A DNA stretch of 64,000 bases from Amycolatopsis regifaucium (lineage in GTDB: Bacteria; Actinomycetota; Actinomycetes; Mycobacteriales; Pseudonocardiaceae), in contig NZ_LQCI01000001.1 in NCBI RefSeq assembly GCF_001613935.1, positions 186,001 to 250,000 on the forward strand, read 5' to 3'. The notes beneath the pieces are model-generated. The model saw only the letters and a program-made list of their open reading frames with translations. It was not told the DNA's origin and did not search any database. Positions 50,701 to 62,700 of this stretch are shown piece after piece (the first letter of the stretch is position 1; every line of letters starts with the position of its first letter). Both the position numbers and the translations under genes were made by a program.

Positions 50701-53700
50701 CCCTCGGCGGCGACAGCATCCTGTCGATCCGGCTGGTGCTCGGCGCCGCGGAACAGGGCCTCGCCATCACCCCGCGCCAAGTGTTCCAGCACCGGACTCC
50801 CGAGGCATTGGCCGCGTGCGCCGGAGCCGTGTCCGCCGAGTCCACTGCGGACGAGCGGCCGTTGCTCGACCTGACCGGCGCCGAGCGCGCGTCGCTCGCC
50901 GAGTACGCCGACGTCCTGCCCGTGACGCCGTTGCAGGAAGGCTTCTTCTTCCACGCGGAGTTCGAGGGCGGTTCGGCCGCCGACATCTACACCGTCCAGG
51001 AGGTGCTGCACCTCGAAGGACCGGTCGACGCCGTCACGTTGCGCCGGTCGGTGCAGGCGTTGCTGGACCGGTATTCGTCGCTGCGGTCCGGTTTCCGTCA
51101 GCTCGACGGCGGCCGGGTCGTCCAGCTGGTGACCCGGCACGCCGAACTGCCCTGGCGTGAAGTGACCGCCGAGGACGCCGCGGCAGCCTTCGAGGCCGAT
51201 CGCAAGCGCCGGTTCGACTTCGCCCGGCCGCCCCTCCTGCGGGCGACCTTCGCCCGGCTCGGTGACGACCGGGCCGAACTGGCGCTGACGTTCCACCACA
51301 TCATCGCCGACGGCTGGTCGGTCGTGGTGCTGCTCCGCGAACTGCTGGCGGCCTATGCGGGAGCGGACGACCCGCGCCCGGAGGTGGACTCGCGCACGGA
51401 CCATCTGCGGCGGCTCGCGGCGCGCGACCACGAGGCTTCCCGCGAAGCCTGGCGCACAGCCCTGTCCGGGGTGGACGAACCCACCCGGCTGATCGACGCA
51501 CCAGCCAAGGACGAGCGGCAGCCGTCGCGGGTGCGACTGAGCCTCGGCGGGCGGGCGACGGCGGAGCTGTCGGCCATGGCCCGAGCGCACGGGCTCACCC
51601 TCGGCACCGTCCTGCATGGCACCTGGGGGCTTCTGCTCGGCGGCCTCACCGGCCGCGACGACGTGCTGTTCGGCAGCACCGTCTCCGGTCGTGACACCGG
51701 CGCCGACGGTCTCGAAGCCGCGATCGGCCTGTACATCAACACGGTGCCGGTGCGGTTGAGCTGGTCGGGTGCCGAAACCTTCGCCACCGTGCTGCGGCGG
51801 CTTCAGGACGAGCAGTCCGCGCTGCTGGAGCATCAGCACCTCGGCCTCGGCGAACTGCGGCGCATCGCCGGTGCCGGCCAGGAAGAACTGTTCGACACGC
51901 TCGTCGTCGTCGAGAACTTCCCGCGTGACGAGCGCGTGGGTCCGTCCGGAACCGTCCGCCTCACCGGCGTCGAGGTCACCGACGCGGTGCACTTCCCGGT
52001 CGCGCTGATCGCGACCCCGGGGGACGACCTGGAGTTCAGCCTCAAGTTCGACGCCGCCCGGATCGACGCGGTCGCGGCCGGGCAGCTCGCGGAACGATTC
52101 GCGCGGCTGCTGGAGACGCTGACCGCGAACCCGGCTCTGCCGGTCGCCGCCGTCGATCTGCTGTCGTCCGCCGAACGTGGTCGCCTGGCCGACCTCAACG
52201 CCACCGCGCATCCGGTTCCGGAGCGCACGCTGGCCGAGGCGTTCGCCGAGCAGGTCGCCAGGACGCCGTCGGCGACAGCGGTGGTGTTCCAGGACACCGA
52301 ACTGTCCTATTCGGACCTCGACGTCCGCGCGGAGGCGCTGGCCAGGAGGCTGTGTTCGGCGGGGGCCGGTCCCGAAGAGGTCGTCGCCGTCGCCGTGCCG
52401 AGGTCGGCCGAACTGATGATCGCCCTGCTGGGCGTCCTCAAGGCCGGGGCCGCGTATCTGCCCGTCGACCTCGACTACCCCGCCGACCGGCTCGAACACA
52501 TGCTGGCCGATTCCGGCGCGCGTCTCGTCGTGTCCGAACCCGGGACGGCCTCACGGATCCCCGTGGTCGCCGGGCTCGAACACGTCTCCGTGACCGGCCA
52601 GGCCGACGTCGACGACGTGCCGCGCACCCCCGCCGGGCCGGACAACACCGCCTACTTGATCTACACCTCCGGCTCGACCGGGCGGCCGAAGGGCGTGGCG
52701 GTCACCCATCGCGCCATCGTCAACCGGCTCGACTGGATGCAGCACGAATACCGGCTCACCGCGGCGGACCGGGTGCTGCAGAAGACGCCGTCGAGTTTCG
52801 ACGTGTCCGTCTGGGAGTTCTTCTGGGCGCTCTGCGAAGGCGCCGCGGTGGTGCTGGCCGAACCGGACGGCCACCGCGACCCGGCGTATCTCGCGCGGGT
52901 GATCCGGGAGCGCGAGATCACCACCTTGCACTTCGTGCCGTCGATGCTCGCCGCGTTCCTGGGCAGCGAAGACGTCACGCAAGACCTCGGCTGGACCCGC
53001 TCCCTGCGGCGCGTCTTCTCCAGCGGCGAGGCGCTGACCGGCGAGGTCGCCGCGCGCTGGCGCTCGCTCACCGGGGTCCCCCTGCACAACCTCTACGGCC
53101 CGACCGAGGCCGCCGTGGACGTGACCTTCCACCGGGTCAACGGATCCGAGGGCGCGGGAGTCCCCATCGGACGTCCAGTGTGGAACACCCGCCTGCACGT
53201 CCTCGACGGCTACCTCCGCCCGGTGCCCGACGGCGTCGCCGGTGAGCTGTACCTCGCCGGCGTCCAGCTGGCCCGTGGCTACCACGGCCGTCCGTCACTG
53301 ACCGCCGAACGGTTCGTCGCCGATCCCTTCGGCGAACCGGGGCGGCGGCTGTACCGGACCGGGGATCTGGTCCGGCGCCGCGCCGACGGCGAGATCGAGT
53401 ACCTCGGCCGCACCGACCGCCAGGTGAAGATCCGCGGCAACCGGATCGAACTCGGCGAGATCGAGGCCGTCCTCGCCGCGCAGCCCGGTGTCACGGCCGC
53501 CACGGTCGTCGCGAAGGACGGCGCGCTGCTCGGCTACGTGGCCGGTGCCGCGGATCCGGAGCGGCTGCGAGCCGCGGTGAGCGAGGCGCTGCCCGCTCCG
53601 ATGGTCCCGCGCTCGCTCGTGGTCCTCGACGAATTCCCTTTGACCCCCAGCGGAAAACTCGACGTCCGGGCCCTGCCAGCGCCCAAAATCGCACAGCCCG

Positions 53701-56700
53701 TGATCGCGGCGACGGGCAACGAACAGGAACGCGCGCTCGCGCGGATCTTCGCGGACGTCCTGGGACTGGACACTGTGGACGTTCACGGGGACTTCTTCCT
53801 CCTGGGCGGCGACAGTATCTCCTCGATCGCCGTGTCGAGCCGCGCCCGCCGGGCGGGCTTCGAGCTGAGCCCCAAGGACGTGTTCGAACTCCGGACCCCG
53901 GCCGCGCTCGCCGCCGCCGGTCCGCGGACGGAACCGGGTCCGGTGGCGGATGCCGACGGAGTCGGTTCGCTCCCGCTCCTGCCCGAGGTCCTCCGGATCC
54001 GGGAGCTGGGTTCCGGGGTACAACCGGAGTCCGTGATCCTGGCCGTGCCGTCCGAGGCCGACGTCGAGACGCTCGCCGCGGCCCTGCAACTGGTCCTCGA
54101 CCACCACGACGGTCTGCGGCTCGAACTCTCCCGGGTCGCTTCCGTGCTGTGGTCGCTCGAAATCCGTCCACAAGGGACGGTTCAGGCGACGGATCTGCTT
54201 CGCCGCGCGACCGGCTCTCTCGAAGCCGAATACCGGGACGCCGCCGACAGGCTGGAGGACAGCCTGCTGCAGGCCGTCTGGTTCGACGAGCCGGGCGAGC
54301 TGCTTCTGGTCGCGCATCCGGTCCTGCTGGAAGCGCGGGACTGGGCGACGCTGGCGGCCGATCTCGCCACCGCTTGGCGCGCCGTCACCGATGGCCACGC
54401 GCCCGCGTTCACACCGGTGGAGACCTCGCTCAGGACCATCGCCCGCCGGATCACCGGAGCAGCGCAGGATCCCGCGCTGCTCGGCGAAGTCGACCACTGG
54501 ACCGAAACCCTGGCGCCCGGCGCCTTCGAGGTCCCCACCGCCGGTGAAGTCACCGAGCGCCGGATCACTCTGTCCAGTGAGGACACTCGGACCCTCGTCG
54601 GCCCGCTGCCCGCCGCTGTGCACGGCGACGCGACCGACGTCTTCCTGACCGCGCTGAAAGCCGCTGTCGACGGCGACCTCCTGGTCGATCTCCATGGGCG
54701 GGTGGACGACGTCTCCCGCACCGTCGGCGCGCTGACGTCGGTTCGTCCGGTGCGGATCACCGTGACCGGCGAACCGCTCGCGATGCTCAAGGCCGTCAAG
54801 GAAACCGTCCGGAAGACACCCGGCGGCCACGGTTCGCTGCGCTACCTCAACGCGCAGACCGCGCCGCTGTTCGCCGGTCTCGCCCGGCCGCGGATCGCCC
54901 TGCGGTACGCGGGCCGGGTACCCGCCGGAGCGGGGGAGTGGCAGGTCGCCGGGCACGCGGCGGTGCCGCCGCCCGGTGACCACGTGCTGCGGATCGGGGT
55001 CGCCTGCGAGGACACCGAGACCGGCCCGAGGCTGGTCGCGACCTTCGCGGGCCCGGCCGAAGCGCTCGCCCTCGCCGACCGGTGGGCCGCCGCCATGGCC
55101 GGACTCGCGGCGTCGGACACCGACGCGCCGATGGGGCTCACGCCGTCCGACGTCGAACTGGTGTCGCTGACCCAGGAGGAGATCGCCCGCGTCGAGAAGG
55201 TCAGCCCGGTGCCGGTCGCCGATATCTGGCCGCTCTCGCCGCTGCAGGAAGGGCTGTTCTTCCACTCCAGCTACAACTCCGACCGGGTCGACATCTACAC
55301 GATCCAGGAAGCGATCGACTTCGGCCACCGGCTGGACGCCGACCGGCTGCGAACGGCGGTGTCGGCGTTGCTCCGCCGGATCCCGAGCCTCGGTGCCGGT
55401 TTCACCAGCGACGGGCTGCGCGGCCCGGTGCAGTTCGTCGCGGCCACCGTCGAACCTCCGGTGTCCGAAGTGGATCTTTCGGCCCTGCCCGAAGACGAAC
55501 GACAGGTACGGCTCGACGAACTGATGGCCGAGGACCGGGGGACGCGGTTCGACCTCGGGGCCCCGCCGCTGTTCCGGCTGAAGCTGGTGCGGCTCGGGGA
55601 CGGGCGCGACCGCGTGGTGCTGAACCGGCATCTGCTGCTGTGGGACGGCTGGTCGGCCTGGCTGTTCATCGAGGAGCTGTTCGCGCTGTACGACCTCGGC
55701 GGGGACGACCGGACGCTGCCCGCGGCCGGGTCCTATGTGGACTTCCTCCGCTGGCTGCGGCGGCAGGACATCGAGACCGCCACGACCGCCTGGCGCGAAG
55801 CGCTGTCCGGGCTCGCGGAACCGACCGTCCTCGGACCGGACGGCCAGGACCTGGCCCCGGCCACCCCGGTCAACCTGGACACGGTGCTGCCCGGCGACCT
55901 GGGCCGCGGGCTCCGGGAACAGGCGCGAAGGCACGGCCTGACCGTCAACTCCGTGCTCAACGCCGCTTGGGGCCTGGTCCTGTCGACGATGACCGGGCGG
56001 CACGACGTCGTGTTCGGTGCCGCTGTCGCGGGCAGGCCGGCCGCCGTGCCCGACATCGAGAACACCATCGGCCTGTTCCTCAACACCGTGCCCACCCGGG
56101 TGCGGCTCGACCCGGGCGAGTCCGTCCTGGACCTGGTGCGGCGCCTGCAGTCCGAGCGGATGGACCTGACCCCGTACGAGTTCATGAGCCTCGGCGTCCT
56201 GCAACGGGAAGCCGGGCATCGAGTTCTGTTCGACACGCTCTTCGTGCTGCGCAACGCCGACGGCGACGAGCGGCGCGAGGGTCTCCGTCATCGGCACGGC
56301 ATCACCGGCCTGCTCAACATCGACGCGACGCACTACCCGTTGACGCTGGTGGTGACGCCGGGCGAGGAAACCCGGATCACGCTGTCCTACCGGGACGACG
56401 TGATCGACGCGGAAGAAGCCGCGTCGGTGCTGGGCCGGTTCACCTCACTGGTCGAGCAGATCGTCGCCGATCCGGCGAAACCCGTCGGCGCGCTCGAGAC
56501 GGTGTCCGCCGAGGACCGCGCCGCGCTCGAAGCGGGCTGGGCCGAGGCCGGGCACCCGGTCATCGAGGACACGATCGCGGATCTGCTCGCCGTCCAGGCC
56601 GAGCGGACCCCGGACGCGACCGCGTTGGTGTTCGACGAGGAGCAACTGACCTACGCCGAACTCGACGCGCGCATCAACCGGATGGCGCGCCTGCTGCTGG

Positions 56701-59700
56701 CGAAGGGGGCGGAGCCGGAACAGGTGATCGCGCTCGGCCTGCCGCGCTCGATCGACATGGTGGTCGCGTTGTTCGCCGTCCTGCGGACCGGCGCGGCGTA
56801 CCTGCCGCTGGAACTCGACTATCCGGCCGACCGGCTCGCGGTGATGCTGGCCGACGCCGGGCCGCTCTGCCTGGTGTCCACAAAGGACGTCTCGGCGACG
56901 CTGCCCGGCGACGTCCCTCGTATCCTGGTCGACGACCATGAAGACAGGGCGTTCGGCGACGGCCCGATCTCCGACGCCGAACGCCCGCTTTTCGCCCGGG
57001 GCCGCGCGGACCGCATGGAGCACCCGGCGTACGTCATCTACACCTCCGGCTCCACGGGCAAGCCCAAGGGCGTCGTCACGCCGTATCGCGGCCTGACGAA
57101 CATGCAGCTCAACCACCAGGGCGCGATCTTCGCCCCGGCCATCGCGTCGGCGGGCGGGCGGCGGCTGCGGATCGCGCACACCGTGTCGTTCGCCTTCGAC
57201 ATGTCCTGGGAAGAGCTGCTGTGGCTCGTCGAAGGGCACGAGGTCCACGTCTGCGACGAGGAACTGCGGCGGGACGCGCGGGCTCTCGTGGCGTACTGCG
57301 ACGAGCACCAGGTCGACGTCGTCAACGTGACGCCGACGTACGCCCACCTGCTGATCGAGGAGGGGCTGCTGGAGGACGGCGACGGGCGGCATCGGCCCGC
57401 GCTCGTGCTGCTCGGTGGCGAGGCCGTCTCGGAGTCGGTGTGGAACCGGCTGCGCGACACCGACGGGACCTACGGCTACAACCTGTACGGCCCCACCGAA
57501 TACACGATCAACACCCTCGGTGGCGGCACGACCGACAGCGACACCCCGACCGTCGGCAAGCCGATCTGGAACACCCGCGCCTACATCGTCGACGCCTGGC
57601 TCCGGCCGGTCCCCGACGGGGTCGCGGGTGAGCTGTACATCGCGGGCGAAGGGCTGGCCCGTGGCTATCTCGGCCGTCCCGCCCTGACCGCCGAGCGGTT
57701 CGTCGCCGACCCGTTCGCCGACGGCGGTGGACGGATGTACCGCACCGGCGACCTGGTGCGGCGCCGGCCGGACGGGAACCTCGACTTCCTCGGCCGGACC
57801 GACGACCAGGTGAAGATCCGCGGCTACCGCGTGGAACTCGGCGAGATAGAGACCGCGCTCAGCCGGTATCCGGAGGTCGCGCAGGCCGCCGTCGTCGCCC
57901 GGCCGGATCCGTCGGCACCAGGGCTGCAGCGGCTCATCGGCTACGTCGTCCCGGCCGAACTGAGCGGGGACGCGCGTGCCGAGGCGGAGGCCGACCAGGT
58001 CGGCGAATGGCGGCAGATCTACTCGGACGAGTACACCGAGATCCCGACCGCGTTGTTCACCGAGGACTTCGCGGGCTGGGACTCCAGCTACGACGGCGAT
58101 CCCATTCCGCTGGAGCACATGCGGGAGTGGCGGCAGGCGACGGTCGACCGGATCGCCGAGCTGAAGCCGGAGCGGGTGCTGGAGATCGGCGTCGGCACCG
58201 GCCTGCTGATGGGGCAGATCGCGCCGCTCGCGCGGGAGTACTGGGGCACCGACCTCGCCGCGCCGGTGATCGCGAAACTGAACCGGGAGCTGGAGCGCGA
58301 TCCGGAGCTGGCGGCGAAGGTGAACCTGCGCGCCCAGCCGGCGCACGTGTTCGACGGGCTGCCCGCCGGGCGGTTCGACACGATCGTGATCAACTCCGTC
58401 ATCCAGTACTTCCCGAGCGTCGACTACCTGACCGACGTCGTCACGAAGGCCGTCGGCCTGCTCACGCCCGGTGGCGCGCTGTTCGTCGGTGACGTCCGGA
58501 ACCTGCGCCTCGCGCGCGCCTTCCACACCGCGATCCAGCTGACCCGCGCCGACGCGACGTCCGACGTGGCCCAGGTACGGCGGGCGATCGAACGTGGTGC
58601 CGCGCTGGAGAAGGAACTGCTGATCGATCCGGACTACTTCACCGCGCTCGCACGACGACTGCCGGACGTCGCGGCGCAGGTCCGGATCAAACGGGCCCGG
58701 CTGCACAACGAGCTGAGCCGGTATCGCTACGACGCCGTCCTGGTGAAGGAGCCCGCGGAGACCTTGTCGGTCGCACAGGCACCGCGTCTGTCCTGGGACG
58801 AGCTCGGTTCCCTCGCCGCGCTGGAGGAACGGCTCGCGGACGCGGAAACCCTGCGGGTGAGCCGGATCCCGGACGCCCGGCAGCTGCCCGAGGTCGAGGC
58901 GACCCGGGCGCTGGACGCCGGTGCGCCACTCATCGACGTCTTGGCGCGCTTCCGTGCCGTGGACGGCGTCGAGCCGGAAGACGTGCACGAACTCGGTGAC
59001 CGGCTCGGTCACCGTGTGCACACCACCTGGTCCGCGGACGGCGCCTTCGAAGCCGTGTTCGTCCACAGGGGACAGCCGGACGCGGTGATCACCGATGTGC
59101 ACCTGCCGGTCTCGGTCGGGACGAACCTGGCCAAGTACGCCACAAGCCCGACTTCGGCACGCGGCGGCGGCGAACTGGTGCAACGCCTGCGGGACCGGCT
59201 GAAGACGGAGCTGCCGGACTACATGGTCCCGGCCGCGTTCGTCACCCTCGGCGGCTTGCCGTTGACCGACAACGGCAAGCTCAACGTGCGGGCGCTGCCG
59301 GACGCCGATCCGGCGGTCCGGCTCGCCGAAAGCCGCCCGGCCGGGACCGCCGCGGAAGAAACACTGTGCGCGCTCTTCGCGGAGGTCCTCGGACTGGACG
59401 AGGTCGGCGTCGAGGACAACTTCTTCGACCTCGGCGGCCACTCGCTGCTGGCCACCCGGCTGATCAGCCGGGCGAGGACCGAACTCGGGGCCGAACTGGC
59501 GATCCGTGACCTGTTCGAGGCGCCGACGGTCGCCGAACTGGCCGCCCGCGCCGGTGGCGGTGAACCGGCGCGGCCGGCGGTGGTCCGTGCCGAACGCCCG
59601 GACCGGATCCCGCTTTCGGCCGCGCAGCGCAGCCTCTGGCTGGTCGACCGCATGGAAGCGAACGCGGTCGCCTACAACTTCCCGCTGACCTTCCGGCTGC

Positions 59701-62700
59701 GCGGCGAGCTGGACTTCGACGCGCTGCGGGCCGCGCTGGGCGACGTGCTCGGCAGGCACGAGGTCCTGCGGACCGTCTTCGCCGAGGACGACGGTGAGCC
59801 GTACCAGCGCGTTCTCGACGCGCCGGAGATCCCGTTCGCCGTCGAGGAGTGCGACGAGGCCGGGCTGGACGCTCGCGTCGCCGAGCTTTCGCGGACGCCC
59901 TTCGACCTCGCCCGCGAGATCCCGGTCCGGCTGCGGGTGCTGCGGCTCGGCGCCGAAGACCAGGTGATCTCGCTGGTCCTGCACCACAGCGCGACCGACG
60001 AATGGTCCGATCGCCCGTTCCTGGCCGATCTGAACTCGGCCTATCAGGCGCGGCGCACCGGCGACGCTCCCCTGTGGTCGGACCTGCCGGTGCAGTACGC
60101 GGACTTCGCGTTGTGGCAGAAGGACTTCCTCGAACAGCGTGGGGCCGGCCAAATCGCCTTCTGGGCGGGCTCCCTGCGCGGAGCGCCAGAGGAACTGACG
60201 CTGCCGCTGGACCGCTCGCGTCCGCCGCGGCCGACCGGCCGAGGCGGAAAGGTCAGGTTCCAGCTGCCCCAGGAGCTGTCGGCCGCCGTGCGTGACCTGG
60301 CGGCGAAGGCGGGAGCGAGCCCGTTCATGGTGCTTCAGGCAGCTGTGGCCGTGCTGCTGCACCGCACCGGTGCCGGGGACGACATCCCGCTCGGCGCCCC
60401 GATCGCGGGACGCACCGACGCGGCACTGGACGACCTCGTCGGGTTCTTCGTCAACACCCTGGTCCTGCGGACCGATCTCTCCGGCGAGCCGACGTTCGCC
60501 GCCCTGCTGGACAGGGTGCGTGAGGCGGATCTCGCCGCGTTCTCGCACGGTGACCTGCCGTTCGAACGCGTCGTCGAAGAGCTGAACCCGCCCCGGGTGC
60601 CGGGTCGTAACCCGCTGTTCCAGGTGATGGTGGGCTATCACCGGCAAACCGGTGCCCACGACGTGCTCGGCCTGCCCGCCGAGTGGTTCGAGATGGACAC
60701 CGGTATGGCGAAATTCGACCTGCACTTCACGATGGTCGACGACGAGCACACCGCCACGCTGATGCTGGAGTACGCCGAAGACCTCGCCGACGAGGTGACG
60801 GCACGACGGCTGCTGCACCGGCTCGCGTCCCTGCTGGAGCAGGCCACCGCCGCACCGGACCGGCCGGTCGGCGCACTCGACATCCTCGCCGCCGACGAAC
60901 TCGCGCGGGTGACCGAGTGGAACCGCACGGCTCGTGAAGTCCCGGTCACGACGCTGCCGGAGTTGTTCGAGGCGCAGGTGGCGCGGACGCCGGACGCGCT
61001 CGCTGTGGTGTTCGAGGACAGTGAGCTTTCCTACGCGGAGTTCAACGCGCGAGCGAACCAGCTGGCGCGGTGGCTCGTCGATGAGGGCGTGGGCGCGGAG
61101 TCGGTGGTGGCGGTGGCCCTGCCGCGCTCGATCGACCTGGTGATCGCGTTGTACGCGGTGCACAAGGCGGGTGGGGCCTACCTGCCGGTCGACCGCGACT
61201 ACCCGGCGGATCGCATCGCGTTCATGCTCGAAGACGCTGCTCCCGCGGTGATTTTGGAGACGCTGCCTGAGGTCGACGGCTATTCCGGCGAGAACCTGGG
61301 CCGGGTGGTGGATCCGAAGTCTCCGGCGTATGTGATCTACACGTCGGGTTCGACGGGGCGGCCCAAGGGTGTGGTGGTGCCTCATGAAGGCATCGTGAAC
61401 CGGTTGTTGTGGATGCAGGACGAGTACGGTCTGACCGCTGATGACCGGGTGTTGCAGAAGACGCCGTCGAGTTTCGATGTGTCGGTGTGGGAGTTCTTCT
61501 GGCCGCTCATCACCGGCGCCACGCTGGTGGTCGCCCAGCCCGAGGGGCACAAGGACCCGACGTACCTGGCGGAGCTGATCCGCACCGAGGGGATCACCAC
61601 TGTCCACTTCGTCCCGTCGATGCTCGCGCTGTTCCTGGAGACGGCGGAGTGCGCCGGACTGCGGCGCGTCATCTGCAGTGGTGAGGCGCTGCCGTCCGAG
61701 CTGGCCGCCCGCGTGGACGTCCCGCTGTACAACCTTTACGGCCCGACCGAAGCGTCGGTCGATGTGACCGCCTGGCCCGCCGGTGCCGGGACGGCACCGA
61801 CCGTCCCGATCGGACGTCCGGTGTGGAACACGCGGACCTATGTGCTGGACGCCCGGTTGAAGCCGGTCCCGCCGGGAGTCCCCGGTGAGCTTTACCTCGC
61901 CGGTGCGCAGCTCGCGCGCGGGTACCTGGCCCGGCCAGGACTGACCGCCGAGCGGTTCGTCGCCGACCCGTTCGGCGGCGCGGGGGAGCGGATGTACCGG
62001 ACCGGTGACCTCGCGCGCTGGTCCGCCGACGGGGTCCTGGAGTTCCTGGGCCGTGTCGACGACCAGGTCAAGATCCGTGGTTTCCGGGTCGAACTCGGCG
62101 AAGTCGAGGCGGCCCTGACCGCGGCCGGGTCCGTCACGCGTGCCGTGGTCGTGGCCCGGGACGACCGGCTGGTCGCCTATGTCGTCGGCTCCGACACAGG
62201 GTTGCGGGACGCGGTGGCGGCGAAGCTGCCCGAGCACATGGTGCCGTCGGCGTTCGTCGTCCTCGACGAGATTCCGTTGACCCCGAACGGCAAACTCGAT
62301 CGCAAGGCGCTCGCCTCTCTCGAATACGCCTCGCCCGGGTTCGCGGCCACCGAAGGCCGCGAACCACGGAACGCGCGGGAAGAGGCCTTGTGCGCGTTGT
62401 TCGCCGACGTGCTCGACGTGGACCGGGTCGGGATCAATGACGACTTCTTCGCCCTCGGCGGGCATTCGCTGCTGGTGATGCGGCTGGTCAGCCGGATCTC
62501 GGCGAGTCTGGACGCCACGGTGTCGGTACGTGACGTTTTCGACGCCCCCACCGTCACGGCGCTGGCCGAACGGCTCGCCGGGTCGTCGGCCCGACCGGTC
62601 CTTGGTGTGGGTGAACGACCGGACGTGCTGCCGCTTTCCCCCGCGCAGCAACGGTTGTGGTTTCTGTACCGGCTCGAAGGGGTCACTGCCACCTACAACA

